DNA of 64,000 bases. Origin: Pusillimonas sp. MFBS29 (GTDB lineage: Bacteria; Pseudomonadota; Gammaproteobacteria; Burkholderiales; Burkholderiaceae_B). The position numbers and the translations under genes are program-made. The first letter of the stretch is position 1; each line of letters starts with the position of its first letter. The notes under the pieces are model-generated. The model worked only from the letters and a program-made list of their open reading frames with translations, was not told the DNA's origin and did no database searches. Positions 49,000-57,994 of this stretch are shown here, in pieces. The stretch covers positions 186,001 to 250,000 of the forward strand of contig NZ_JAJEWL010000001.1 in NCBI RefSeq assembly GCF_020687695.1, written 5' to 3'.

Positions 49000-50371
49000 C
49001 TGCTGTCTGTACAGGCAGGGTGATGCGAACTTGCAGGCCGCCCAGGCTTGCCGTTTCCAGGGTCAGGGAGCCATCATGCGCACGCGCAATGTTTTCAGCC
49101 AGCGCCAGTCCCAGTCCCACTGAGCCTGTGCGGGTGCGTGCGTCGTCCAGGCGTGAAAATGGCCGCAGTGCCTCGATGCGCCGTTCAGCGCTGATGCCGG
49201 GGCCATGATCCGATACCGTGATGACGGCATTGCCTTGCTCGACCTGCATGGCTACCTCGACAGGCGGCTCACCATGATTCAGGGCATTGGTCACCAGGTT
49301 GTCCAGCAGGCGCCCCAGTGCTGTTTTGTCACCGTTGATCGTCAGTGACTGCGTGGGCATGCTAACCAGCTTGACCGGGCTGCCGGCGCTTTCCCAGGCT
49401 GATACCTGTTCCTCAAGCCAGGTATTAAGCGAAAGGGGTGTGAACTGGTATGAGCCAGGATCGGCGCCCCGCACAAAGCCAATGAACTGATTGACCATGC
49501 GTTGCATATCCTGCACGTCCTTGAGCATGCCTTCCTTGAAGTCGTTCTCTTCCGACATTTCTATGCGCAGCCACATGCGCGACAAAGGCCCCTTCAAATC
49601 GTGAGGCAGGCCGGCCAGCAGTGTGCGCTGGACGGCATTGGATTCGGCCAGCGTATCGAGCATGGCGTTGAAGCGTTCGCCCAGTATGCGTGTTTCGGAG
49701 GGGCCCGAAGGATACACGCGCTGAGGCTGGCCGGCAGCCAGCTGGTCGGCGGCTTTGGCCAGCCGTGTAAGTGGCCGGGTGATATGCCAGGAAAAAGCTG
49801 CCGCGAGCAGCAGCAACAGGCCCATGCCTCCAAGCCAGATCATGATCATGGGAGACGTGACCGGCGGGGCTATGCGGTCCAGTGGAATAACCAGCCATTC
49901 CCGATTGGGTGGCGTTATGCTTTCGGCGGGGTAGGGTAGCGAAATATACAGACGCGGTTCAGTACCCCGCGAAAGGGCGACACGGGTGTCGTCGTCCAGG
50001 CGCAGGTTCAGTGCCTGGACAAAGGTGCGCAGCGAATGACGGATATCTCCGGGCGGAGGTGGCGGCGGATTGCGCGGCGGACGACGGTGCTCCACGCTGG
50101 TATTCGAGGGCAGGCTGCGCGCCCAAAGACGCCATTGGTTGCCCGAGGCCTGACGCACGAATTCGTCGCGCCCTTCGGATGGAATCTTGGCCAGTGCGGC
50201 GCGCAGGGTGCGTATGGTGGTCGCAGTGAACTCGACTGTTACTTCTTCAGTGTATTTTTTCCGGTAGTAGGAAACCGACGCAAAGGTAGCGGCCTGCACC
50301 AGCAGGATGGTTCCCAGCGTCAGCAACACCATGCGTGTGCTCAGGGATTTCGGCAGCAAGCGTCGTAACAT
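48929..50371 (-). CDS. OmpR-class sensor histidine kinase (EnvZ/RisS-like)
   Basis: A 480-residue sensor kinase: membrane segment at about 12-32, a periplasmic domain with a proline run (RNPPPPPPGD), second segment at about 176-195, HAMP, then HisKA with the phospho-His in LLAGLPHDLKGPLSRM (about 257), N box LLDNLVTNALNHG, and DHGPGISAERR plus GLGLALAENIA. It is 7 bp downstream of the response regulator gene. The topology resembles EnvZ and Bordetella RisS. The signal sensed is unknown. ATG 50371 (MLRRLLPKSL) is chosen over 50404, which would overlap the regulator gene. Its C-terminal 24 residues are encoded antisense to the end of the CydB-like gene. Confidence 0.9.
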   Translation of the reverse strand: MLRRLLPKSLSTRMVLLTLGTILLVQAATFASVSYYRKKYTEEVTVEFTATTIRTLRAALAKIPSEGRDEFVRQASGNQWRLWARSLPSNTSVEHRRPPRNPPPPPPGDIRHSLRTFVQALNLRLDDDTRVALSRGTEPRLYISLPYPAESITPPNREWLVIPLDRIAPPVTSPMIMIWLGGMGLLLLLAAAFSWHITRPLTRLAKAADQLAAGQPQRVYPSGPSETRILGERFNAMLDTLAESNAVQRTLLAGLPHDLKGPLSRMWLRIEMSEENDFKEGMLKDVQDMQRMVNQFIGFVRGADPGSYQFTPLSLNTWLEEQVSAWESAGSPVKLVSMPTQSLTINGDKTALGRLLDNLVTNALNHGEPPVEVAMQVEQGNAVITVSDHGPGISAERRIEALRPFSRLDDARTRTGSVGLGLALAENIARAHDGSLTLETASLGGLQVRITLPVQTAVSDQNQVEQAAPTNQTSASKHAD

Positions 50372-50378
50372 GGTGGCG

Positions 50379-51080
50379 TCAGGGAGAAAAACGATAGCCC
50401 ACACCCCATACTGTCTGTATCCAGCGAGGTTGTTTGGGATCGTCTTCTATGGCGCGGCGCAGGCGCAGGACGGCAATGTCTATGGCCCGGTCGTTGCGCT
50501 CGCCTTCGTCGTCGTCGCGCGCCAGAGCCAGCAGGCGCTCGCGAGACAGAGGCTTCCCGGAGTTATTGATCAATGCCTCGAGCAGGTTCACTTCACCGCC
50601 GGTCAGTTTGATGACTTCCTGACCTTTGGTCAGCTGACGGGTGGCAGGACTGAAGGTGAAGGGGCCAAAGGACACCGGCTGGTCTTTGGTCAGGGCCGAG
50701 GCGCCTTTCTTGCGACGCAGTACGGCCTCGATACGGGCCAGCAGCTCGCGCGGGTCGAAGGGCTTGCCCAAATAGTCGTCGGCACCGGCTTCCAGCCCTA
50801 TGACGCGATCGACGGTTTCGTCGCGACCTGTCAGTAAAATGACGGGGATGTCTTCACCTTGCTGTCGCAGACGCCGGCAGGCTTCGGCGCCGTCGCCGTC
50901 TGGCATCATGCGGTCAAGCACTATAAGATCGGGTGAGTAGCGCTGTATGCGCGCAGGCAGATCGCTTGCGTCGGGCGCAAGCAGGGTGTCGTACTCGTGA
51001 CGATTCAGGTAGTCGGCCAGCAACTGTCGCAAGGCGGGGTCGTCGTCTACGACCAACACTTTAACCAGAGTTTTTTCCAT
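50379..51080 (-). CDS. OmpR-family response regulator
   Basis: A 233-residue regulator. The receiver has acidic VVDDDPALR, phospho-acceptor D56 in LIVLDRMMPDGDG and Lys in YLGKPFDPREL; the C-terminal winged helix domain ends in TVWGVGYRFSP. It pairs with the kinase just downstream. Its targets are not visible; neither the cyd-like pair nor the clc gene can be assigned to it without data. It starts 102 bp from the divergent clc gene. Confidence 0.93.
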   Translation of the reverse strand: MEKTLVKVLVVDDDPALRQLLADYLNRHEYDTLLAPDASDLPARIQRYSPDLIVLDRMMPDGDGAEACRRLRQQGEDIPVILLTGRDETVDRVIGLEAGADDYLGKPFDPRELLARIEAVLRRKKGASALTKDQPVSFGPFTFSPATRQLTKGQEVIKLTGGEVNLLEALINNSGKPLSRERLLALARDDDEGERNDRAIDIAVLRLRRAIEDDPKQPRWIQTVWGVGYRFSP

Positions 51081-51182
51081 AGATCGAAAGTGTGCCTTGT
51101 GCCTGCCAGCCAGGCAAGCTCTCGAAATGAATTGAAATATGTCACCGTCTTGCGTTATGGTTTGTGCTTCGTGGGAAGCAGA

Positions 51183-52976
51183 ATGAATATGTTACGCAGC
51201 TCCGTGCAGTCAGTGCGCGATCGCCTGGCCGGCTACTCCTGGTTATCGGATCTTCCTGCCATGCTGTGCTGGGCCGTACTGGTTGGTGCGCTGGGCGCCT
51301 ATGCCACCATTGCCTTCCATGAAGGCATGCGTCTGGTTCAGCATGTGGCCACAGGCCATAGTGGCTCGATCGTGGGCGTCACACGCGAACTGCCGTGGTA
51401 CGGGCGCCTGCTGTTTCCTTTGGTTGGTGGGGTAGTGGCCGGTGCGCTGCTTTGGGCCTCCAAACGACTGGAAGGCAAAACCAACTCCGACTACATGGAA
51501 GCGGTTGCCATTGGCGACGGCCACCTGTCATTTCGACAGGGGATGTTGCGTTCATTGTCTTCATTAAGCTCGGTGGCGTCCGGCGGCTCAATAGGCCGCG
51601 AAGGGGCTATGGTGCATCTGGCGGCGCTGAGTGCGTCGATCATAGGACGCTTTACCCGTTTCAGTACGGCACGCCTGCGTTTGCTGGTGGCTTGTGGCGC
51701 GGCGGCCGGGGTGGCGTCAGCCTACGGTGCCCCGATTGCAGGGGCCCTGTTCGTGGCAGAAATCGTGCTGGGTACCATGAGCATGCAAAGTCTGGGGCCT
51801 TTGCTGGTAGCGGCTGCTTCGGCCAATATCGTGATGCGCCTGACGGGCCATTATCACACCACCTATGCCATGCCCGACATTCCGCAGGTTCCGGGCCTGG
51901 AAGTATTGCCGTTCCTGGTGCTGGGCGTCATGGCAGGCCTGGGCGCCCCTCTGTTCCTGAAGTTTCTCGACTTTTCCAAGCGTCAGTTCCAGCGCAGCAA
52001 GCTGCCTTTGCCTGCCAGGCTGGGACTGGGTGGCGGCTTGTTGGGCCTGTTGCTTATCGTCATGCCCGAGGTTGCTGGTAATGGATACAGTGTGGTGCAT
52101 TCGCTGCTGCACGCACCCTGGACCTGGTATGCCGTGGTGACCATTCTGCTGCTCAAGATACTGGCCACGGCGCTGACTGTCGGATCGGGTGCCGTGGGCG
52201 GGGTGTTCACGCCTGCGCTGTTTGTGGGCGGAGGCCTGGGGGCCTTGTTTGGCATGATCATGTCGGTGCTCTGGCCGGGCATGACGGTTCAGACTTATAT
52301 GTATGTTCTGGTGGGCATGGGCAGTTTTCTGGGAGCCGCCACCAGTGCGCCTCTGATGGCCATCCTGATGATTTTCGAGATGACGCTCAGCTATCAGATA
52401 GTCTTGCCATTGATGCTGGCCTGCGTGGTTGCCCATTTTGTTTCCAGGGCGGTGGCAGAGGTGGCCATGTATGACGTCACCGTGGTGCGTGAGCGTGATG
52501 CCGGCTTTCGCTACCGGCTAAGGCATACCGTTATTCAGGATCTGGTCCGCCCGGCCGATACTGTGGTGGCCACGACGGCGCCGGTGGGCGAAGCGCTGCA
52601 AATGTTTCTGGAGTATCCGGTCAAGTATCTGTATGTGGTCGATGAAAAGAATATTTACCAAGGTGTGATTGCCCAACAGGATTTGACCAGTTTATTGTTG
52701 AGCCAGGGGGATGTGCAAAGCAAGTCGGCGGGCGAAGTCCTGCGTCTGGACTTCGTGAAGACCTTGCATCCCGACATGACTCTTGATCAGGCCCAGGAGT
52801 ATTTCGTGCATTTCCAGGGTGAGCGTCTGCCAGTGGTCAGTCGCGGCGAGCAGCCGCAACTGCTGGGCGTCGTCTACAAGTCGGCGCTGCTTGAAAAATA
52901 CAGTGCCTTGAAAAGGTCGTTCGATGCCAGCAGCGAGGCCATGCTGGATTTTTCGGCAGGCAGGCGCTTGCGTTGA
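51183..52976 (+). CDS. CLC-family chloride channel / antiporter with CBS domains
   Basis: A 597-residue membrane protein. CLC ion-path motifs are GGSIGREGAMVHL (GxxGREGP region) and GSGAVGGVFTPALFVGGG (GxFxP), between about 10-12 membrane segments. Two CBS domains follow (about 455-575, VIQDLVRPADTVVATTAP ... VVDEKNIYQGVI), which in this family bind nucleotides. It resembles the ClcB branch. ATG 51183 (MNMLRSSVQS) has GGGAAG before it; the in-frame start at 50997 would run back over the response regulator gene. Confidence 0.9.
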   Translation: MNMLRSSVQSVRDRLAGYSWLSDLPAMLCWAVLVGALGAYATIAFHEGMRLVQHVATGHSGSIVGVTRELPWYGRLLFPLVGGVVAGALLWASKRLEGKTNSDYMEAVAIGDGHLSFRQGMLRSLSSLSSVASGGSIGREGAMVHLAALSASIIGRFTRFSTARLRLLVACGAAAGVASAYGAPIAGALFVAEIVLGTMSMQSLGPLLVAAASANIVMRLTGHYHTTYAMPDIPQVPGLEVLPFLVLGVMAGLGAPLFLKFLDFSKRQFQRSKLPLPARLGLGGGLLGLLLIVMPEVAGNGYSVVHSLLHAPWTWYAVVTILLLKILATALTVGSGAVGGVFTPALFVGGGLGALFGMIMSVLWPGMTVQTYMYVLVGMGSFLGAATSAPLMAILMIFEMTLSYQIVLPLMLACVVAHFVSRAVAEVAMYDVTVVRERDAGFRYRLRHTVIQDLVRPADTVVATTAPVGEALQMFLEYPVKYLYVVDEKNIYQGVIAQQDLTSLLLSQGDVQSKSAGEVLRLDFVKTLHPDMTLDQAQEYFVHFQGERLPVVSRGEQPQLLGVVYKSALLEKYSALKRSFDASSEAMLDFSAGRRLR

Positions 52977-53021
52977 TCAGGTTTGTAGCCGTCAGGTGCA
53001 GTGTTTGTTTGGTATTTGTCT

Positions 53022-54173
53022 ATGAGGTTTTCTTTGATCGGTCTGGTGCGTGCAGTGATGTCCATGCAATGTACCGCACTGGTCTGCCTGCTTGGCGGTT
53101 GGCATGGGCCAGTCTACAGCGTTCAGCTCAGCGATCTTGCGCCCGTGCAGGTATTTGCCGCCCCGCAGATCAAGGTGGCGCCCCCGCAGCCATTGCCTGA
53201 CCCGCAGCCGGAACCCGTCAGTGACGATGACGACTATCTCTTCATTGACGAGGCCGACAGCATTCCGGATATCTCCTACAGCTTTACGTGGAGCCGCGCC
53301 GACGCGGCGGCCTGGCGCAATCGTCGCGTTTCCCGTTCTTCACCGGGTTTGTGGGGGGCGCTCGATAACCGGCGCAGATGGCGATTTACGCCGCCGCCCG
53401 CCACGGCAGCGATGCCTTGGGAGCTCGGCGTCAGCAACTGGCGCTTTGCCGGCGATGGCGGGCTGGATGTGGCGTTGGGCAGCAACGATATCGTGACGCC
53501 CGCCTGGGGCAATTCGGCCCGGCTCGGTGGTATCAGCATTTCGCAATCGTCTTTGGTCAATGCGGAAGACAAGGAGGGCAACTGGCAGTATGCACTGGCT
53601 GTCGGTGCGCTGGATTTTTCTCCAGGCCCTGCCGAAGATCTGGACCTGGGGCCGACCGCCGCCAATTCCGTATTTCGCTATGGTGTAAGTCCAAGCCTGG
53701 TGCTGGAGTCACAGTTGCAGCTGGCTCCCGACCTGATGTCCACCGGTGTGGGGGGGCAATACCGGACTGATTGGGGCCGGTGGAGTGCCGGCCTGGCACG
53801 GGCGAATATGGGTGCGGCTCAAGGCTGGCGATATCAGGCGGCTTATGAGCTGGATATGTTCGAGTCATTGCAGCTTTCCTGGCGGGGCGAACGTCGTGAT
53901 CCAGGCTACGCCGATCTGAGCCGCTATACGGCCGACCCTTCGATCGGGGGCGTTCGTCAGCAATGGAAGGCCACGATACCGCTGGGGCGCTGGGGAGACC
54001 TGAGCGGAAAATTTGAAAACGAGCACACATCCCTGGGCGAGTCGCGGAGTCGGTTCGGGTTCACGCAGCAGTTTTGGTACAGTCCGAACCTGCGGGTAGG
54101 GGTGGCCGCCGCGCGGGAGCTGGACAGCGGCGACTATGATATAGGTATTCGTTTCTCGGTACCCATTTATTAA
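53022..54173 (+). CDS. Predicted outer-membrane beta-barrel protein, usher-like
   Basis: A 383-residue exported protein. A hydrophobic N-terminus (about 1-33) is a likely signal peptide, followed by a proline/acid-rich region and a Trp/Tyr-rich C-terminal two thirds made of alternating amphipathic strands. [35 protein letters not shown] and [20 protein letters not shown] resemble strands of FimD/PapC usher barrels (YGLTD..TLEGH..., G.LSAALA..., FSLS....S..Y.DLA). It ends with FSVPIY, an aromatic C-terminus as in outer-membrane proteins. There are no chaperone, pilin or usher N/C-terminal domain genes nearby, and the length is less than half of an usher. The start is uncertain because no ribosome site is evident. 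Confidence 0.55.
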   Translation: MRFSLIGLVRAVMSMQCTALVCLLGGWHGPVYSVQLSDLAPVQVFAAPQIKVAPPQPLPDPQPEPVSDDDDYLFIDEADSIPDISYSFTWSRADAAAWRNRRVSRSSPGLWGALDNRRRWRFTPPPATAAMPWELGVSNWRFAGDGGLDVALGSNDIVTPAWGNSARLGGISISQSSLVNAEDKEGNWQYALAVGALDFSPGPAEDLDLGPTAANSVFRYGVSPSLVLESQLQLAPDLMSTGVGGQYRTDWGRWSAGLARANMGAAQGWRYQAAYELDMFESLQLSWRGERRDPGYADLSRYTADPSIGGVRQQWKATIPLGRWGDLSGKFENEHTSLGESRSRFGFTQQFWYSPNLRVGVAAARELDSGDYDIGIRFSVPIY

Positions 54174-54175
54174 GC

Positions 54176-55993
54176 ATGACCCTATCCTCATTGGAAACCC
54201 TGCAGCAAGTCTTTGGTTATGACTCTTTTCGAGGCGACCAGCAGGCCATCATAGACCACGTCGTACAGGGCGGTGACGCCCTGGTGCTGATGCCTACCGG
54301 TGGCGGAAAATCGCTTTGCTACCAAATACCTGCCCTGGTTCGGGAGGGTGTGGGCGTTGTTATTTCACCGCTGATTGCCCTGATGCAGGATCAGGTCGAT
54401 GCCCTGATAGAGCTGGGCGTACGCGCGGCGTTTCTTAACTCGTCCCAGGACTGGCGTACCGCCCGCGAGGTGGAGCAGGCCTTCCTGCGTGGTGACCTGG
54501 ATTTGTTGTATGTGGCCCCCGAGCGCCTGCTGACGGACCGCTGCATAGAGCTGCTTGAGCAAGGCAATGTATCGTTGTTTGCCATCGACGAGGCGCACTG
54601 CGTATCGCAGTGGGGGCACGATTTTCGCCCTGAATACCTGGGCCTTTCCATTCTGCACGAGCGCTGGCCCCACGTGCCGCGTCTGGCCCTGACGGCAACG
54701 GCTACGTCGGTCACGCGCCGCGAGATTGCACAGCGCCTGGATCTGAACGATGCGCCGCATTTCGTAGCCAGCTTTGACCGGCCCAACATCAGCTATCGCA
54801 TTATTGAAAAAAATGAAGTCAGGCGGCAACTGCTGGCCTTTATCAAGGCTGAACACGCCGGGGACTGCGGCATTGTGTATTGTCTGTCGCGGGCCCGCGT
54901 CGAGGAAACGGCTGATTTCCTGTGTCAGAACGGCATCGAGGCCTTGCCTTATCACGCTGGCCTGAACGCCCAGGTGCGGGCCGCCAATCAGGCCCGCTTC
55001 CTTCGGGAAGAGGGTATTGTGATGGTGGCGACAATCGCTTTCGGCATGGGGGTAAACAAACCCGATGTGCGGTTTGTGGCCCATATAGATCTGCCCAAGT
55101 CGGTGGAAGGCTATTACCAGGAAACCGGTCGGGCGGGTCGTGACGGCCTGCCGGCAACGGCATGGCTGGCTTATGGTCTGCAGGATGTAGTGCAGCAGCG
55201 CCGCATGATCAACGAGTCGGCTGGCGACGAGGCGTTTAGGCGGCGCCTGGGCGCACAACTGGATGCGATGCTGGGCTTGTGCGAGACGGTCAACTGCCGG
55301 CGCCAGCGTCTGTTGGCTTATTTTGATCAAAGCATCACGCCTTGCGGCAACTGTGATACTTGTCTTGAGCCTCCCCAGGCCTGGGACGGCACCGTGGCGG
55401 CGCAGAAAATTCTGTCGGCGGTGTACCGGCTTTGGCGTGAGCGTGGCCAACGCTTTGGTGCAGGGCACTTGATTGATATTCTGCGCGGCAAGGTAACAGA
55501 CCGGATCAAGCAGTATGAGCACGAAAGTCTGAGCGTATTCGGGATAGGCAATGATCTTTCCGAGCAGGCCTGGCGCGGGGTGCTGCGTCAGCTGCTGGCT
55601 CAAAGTTTGCTGGCGGTGGACCACGAGGGCTACGGTACGCTGGCTTTGACGGAAGGCAGTCGTGCGGTGCTCAAGGGCGAGAAGCAGCTGATGTTCCGGC
55701 GTGAGTCCGAGAAGAAAACACGTAACGGACGATCCGCAGGTACGCGAAGCAAGGATGCGGGCATAGTGTTGCCGCCCGATGCGCAGCAACGTTTCGAAAA
55801 TTTGCGTATCTGGCGCGCCGAGGTTGCCCGCAGCCACGGTGTGCCGGCTTATGTGATTTTCCATGATGCAACGCTGCGGGAGGTGGCGTTGAATTGCCCG
55901 CAGTCGCTGGAGGAGCTGGGCGGCATCAGTGGGGTTGGCGTGCGTAAGCTGGAGGCGTACGGGGAGGAGTTGCTGCGGTGCGTGGCTGGGTGA
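54176..55993 (+). CDS. recQ: ATP-dependent DNA helicase RecQ
   Basis: A 605-residue helicase that unwinds 3' to 5' and acts in RecF-type recombination. Walker A is [13 protein letters not shown], the DEAH box [25 protein letters not shown] and [13 protein letters not shown] complete the helicase core, four Cys (CETVNC..., CGNCDTC) form the RQC zinc site, and an HRDC domain ends the protein. It starts 2 bp after the barrel gene stop. It is convergent with ruvB across the repeat island. Confidence 0.96.
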   Translation: MTLSSLETLQQVFGYDSFRGDQQAIIDHVVQGGDALVLMPTGGGKSLCYQIPALVREGVGVVISPLIALMQDQVDALIELGVRAAFLNSSQDWRTAREVEQAFLRGDLDLLYVAPERLLTDRCIELLEQGNVSLFAIDEAHCVSQWGHDFRPEYLGLSILHERWPHVPRLALTATATSVTRREIAQRLDLNDAPHFVASFDRPNISYRIIEKNEVRRQLLAFIKAEHAGDCGIVYCLSRARVEETADFLCQNGIEALPYHAGLNAQVRAANQARFLREEGIVMVATIAFGMGVNKPDVRFVAHIDLPKSVEGYYQETGRAGRDGLPATAWLAYGLQDVVQQRRMINESAGDEAFRRRLGAQLDAMLGLCETVNCRRQRLLAYFDQSITPCGNCDTCLEPPQAWDGTVAAQKILSAVYRLWRERGQRFGAGHLIDILRGKVTDRIKQYEHESLSVFGIGNDLSEQAWRGVLRQLLAQSLLAVDHEGYGTLALTEGSRAVLKGEKQLMFRRESEKKTRNGRSAGTRSKDAGIVLPPDAQQRFENLRIWRAEVARSHGVPAYVIFHDATLREVALNCPQSLEELGGISGVGVRKLEAYGEELLRCVAG

Positions 55994-56019
55994 GCGTTTG
56001 AGCGGTCGTGTCAGCGAAT

Positions 56020-56098
56020 AGCTACCGTATCAACAGATAGTTAGCGTATCAGTGTATAGCCACCGTAGCTGCAGGTAGCGGCCACCGTACAAACAGGT
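56020..56098. repeat. Array A: four degenerate 19-bp tandem repeats
   Basis: Units at 56020-56038, 56039-56057, 56058-56076 and 56077-56098. Consensus about AGCYACCGTATCARCAGRT; the fourth unit has a 3-bp insertion. It ends 2 bp before palindrome 1. Repeats of this length beside a palindrome resemble protein-binding arrays such as transposon ends or iterons. Confidence 0.75.
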
Positions 56099-56099
56099 T

Positions 56100-56340
56100 C
56101 TATAGAAAAGGGGGCCTGTCCAGGACCGCTCCGGCTTCACGCGCACGTCCCTGGCGCGCCAGGGATACCCGCTTTATTGGCGCCAATCGAGGCGGTTGCG
56201 GAACTCGCCCGAATGAACAGCCACTGGCTGTTCATAAACGCCGGGCTCATACAGCCGCAACCTTGCATCCTCGATTGGCGCCAATAAAGCGGCGTGCGCG
56301 AGGCGCCTCCACAGCCCTGGACAGCCCCCCTTTTTTATGG
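56100..56340. repeat. Palindrome 1: 241-bp nested inverted repeat with perfect 24-bp arms
   Basis: Outer arms 56100-56124 and 56316-56340 match at about 22 of 25 bases. Then CGCGCACG/CGTGCGCG (56140-56147, 56293-56300); a side hairpin, the 18-bp palindrome at 56148-56165; perfect 24-bp arms 56169-56192 and 56269-56292; GGTTGCGG/CCGCAACC (56194-56201, 56255-56262); GCCCG/CGGGC (56207-56211, 56242-56246); and an apical hairpin TGAACAGCC-ACT-GGCTGTTCA (56214-56234). The 24-bp arms include the self-complementary ATTGGCGCCAAT. The element ends in C's and T's, so it could also act as a terminator for recQ. Confidence 0.88.
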
Positions 56341-56368
56341 AGCCGAGTGTTCGGGGCACTGTTTGGGC

Positions 56369-56437
56369 CACGATCTGATATTTGACGTGATCTGATTTAT
56401 GCCACGATCTGATTTTCGCGGCGATCCGATAATCACG
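56369..56437. repeat. Array B: four degenerate 17-bp tandem repeats
   Basis: Units at 56369-56385, 56386-56402, 56403-56420 and 56421-56437, around the core CACGATCTGATTTT. It lies between palindrome 1 and palindrome 2, 7 bp before the latter. The core differs from that of array A, so the two arrays are not copies of each other. Confidence 0.75.
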
Positions 56438-56444
56438 CAGCCAT

Positions 56445-56714
56445 GCCATTCATGCCGTGCCAGTATGGGGCCCGCAGCGGTGTTGCGACTGTCTGGGGTA
56501 TGAGGGGGTGGGGAGGCGGTCAGGCGTGCGCCGCCTGCTTCCGAAGGGAGGCCGGGGGATGTCGTCGGGCGCTGTCTGAGTGAGCGCAGCGAACGAGTTC
56601 GCCCGACGCCCGGCAGGACGAGGAAGAGGCGGAAGCAAGCACGCCGTGCCGGACCACCCCCTCATACCCCAGACAGTCGCCATAAGGCCCCCATACTGGC
56701 ACGACATGAATGGC
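56445..56714. repeat. Palindrome 2: 270-bp nested inverted repeat
   Basis: Outer arms 56445-56470 and 56689-56714 match at 25 of 26 bases (start GCCATTCATG). Inner arms 56485-56511 and 56654-56680 are perfect over 27 bp. Further in are GCGTGC/GCACGC (56524-56529, 56639-56644), GCTTCCG/CGGAAGC (56537-56543, 56630-56636) and GTCGGGCG/CGCCCGAC (56564-56571, 56600-56607). The apex contains GAGTGAGCGCAGCGAACGAG. The right end lies 52 bp from the ruvB stop. Confidence 0.88.
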
Positions 56715-56766
56715 ACAGTTATGGCCTTAAACCGGTCAGATAACCTTGAACCAATCAGGCAAAAAA

Positions 56767-57837
56767 TCACCCAAACAAATCGCCCGTTGAGCCAGAGGTC
56801 CCTGAGGGCGGTGCCAGGCCGAGATGCCGCCAGGTGGTTTGGGTAGCGATTCGCCCGCGTGGCGTGCGCTGCAGATAGCCTTGCTGTATCAGGAAAGGCT
56901 CGATCACGTCTTCTATGGTGTCCCGTTCCTCGCCGATGGCGGCGGCCAGACTGTCGACCCCTACGGGGCCGCCGTCGAACTTGTGCACGATGGCTTCCAG
57001 CAGCTTTCTGTCCATGAGATCCAGACCTTGCGGGTCGACCTCCAGCATGGACAGCGCTGCACTGGCCACGGCTTCGTCTATCTTGCCGTTGGCCTTTACT
57101 TCCGCGTAGTCGCGCACGCGGCGCAGCAAGCGGTTGGCGATGCGTGGCGTTCCGCGCGCACGGCGGGCAATCTCGATGGCGCCTTCAGGCGTGATATGCG
57201 CGTTCAGCAGATGGGCGCTGCGACCGACGATATGGGTCAGGTCATCAGTGTTGTAGAACTCAAGGCGGGACACAATGCCGAAGCGGTCGCGCAAGGGGTT
57301 GGTCAGCATGCCTGCACGGGTGGTTGCGCCGACCAGTGTAAAGGGCTGCAGATCGATCTTGACGCTACGGGCCGCCGGACCTTCACCGATCAGGATGTCG
57401 ATCTGGAAGTCTTCCAGTGCCGGATAAAGAATTTCCTCGACCACGGGCGACAGCCGGTGGATTTCATCTATGAACAATACATCGTTTTTTTCAAGATTCG
57501 TCAGGAGCGCGGCCAGGTCGCCTGCACGCTCAAGGACCGGGCCCGAAGTCTGGCGCATTTGCACGCCCATTTCGTGAGCCACGATATGAGCCAGCGTGGT
57601 CTTGCCCAGGCCCGGAGGGCCGAACAGCAAGACGTGGTCCAGCGCTTCGCCACGGTTCCGGGCGGCAGCGATGAAGATCTCGAGTTGTTCGCGGACACGG
57701 TGCTGACCGATATATTCCGAAAGCTCGCGAGGGCGCAGGGCCCGTTCTATGGAATCTTCGTTGGGCGAGCTGCTGTGCGGCGCTACCAGACGTTCTGGTG
57801 CGGGCAGGCTGGAAAGCGAGTCGGAATGAATGGCCAT
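56767..57837 (-). CDS. ruvB: Holliday junction DNA helicase RuvB
   Basis: A 356-residue AAA+ motor that drives branch migration with RuvA. Walker A is [18 protein letters not shown], Walker [12 protein letters not shown], sensor 1 [11 protein letters not shown], and the arginine finger lies in [12 protein letters not shown]; the C-terminal winged helix has TPRGRIAT. It is separated from ruvA by an oppositely transcribed dehydratase-like gene, so it must have its own promoter in the 157-bp divergent region. Confidence 0.97.
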   Translation of the reverse strand: MAIHSDSLSSLPAPERLVAPHSSSPNEDSIERALRPRELSEYIGQHRVREQLEIFIAAARNRGEALDHVLLFGPPGLGKTTLAHIVAHEMGVQMRQTSGPVLERAGDLAALLTNLEKNDVLFIDEIHRLSPVVEEILYPALEDFQIDILIGEGPAARSVKIDLQPFTLVGATTRAGMLTNPLRDRFGIVSRLEFYNTDDLTHIVGRSAHLLNAHITPEGAIEIARRARGTPRIANRLLRRVRDYAEVKANGKIDEAVASAALSMLEVDPQGLDLMDRKLLEAIVHKFDGGPVGVDSLAAAIGEERDTIEDVIEPFLIQQGYLQRTPRGRIATQTTWRHLGLAPPSGTSGSTGDLFG

Positions 57838-57994
57838 GACTATCTAGCTGATTAAATTTACAGTAGTAATCGTAACCCAACTACTGCGTATCGGGGCAGC
57901 CATTTGCGCAGTATGCCGGCGATTCAAGCATAATTGCGGCTGTATGTCTGCCAGTGTCGTATCCTGGATTATCGTTTAACTTTGGCGCCGCCCC

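Larger units (their letters stand above)
55994..56766. other. Repeat island between recQ and ruvB
   Basis: The only gap without a gene longer than 300 bp in the window (773 bp), between the convergent stops of recQ and ruvB. It contains two short tandem arrays and two long nested palindromes in the order array A, palindrome 1, array B, palindrome 2, listed separately. Open reading frames across it are short, lack ribosome sites and only read through the palindromes, so I take it as non-coding. Confidence 0.85.

Noticed and set aside
54365-55864. 499-codon minus-strand frame antisense to recQ
   Set aside because: Shadow of RecQ, with no recognisable domain and no ribosome site.
56020-56098. 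CRISPR array as an explanation of array A
   Set aside because: The repeats are directly adjacent with no spacers, degenerate and only 19 bp long, and no cas gene is in the window.
56174-56449. Minus-strand open frame of 91 codons inside the repeat island
   Set aside because: It runs along palindrome 1 and array B; the protein has no family features and no ribosome site precedes it.
56450-56770. Minus-strand open frame of 106 codons over palindrome 2
   Set aside because: It exists because the palindrome is GC-rich and stop-poor; both arms are translated in unrelated frames and it overlaps the ruvB stop.
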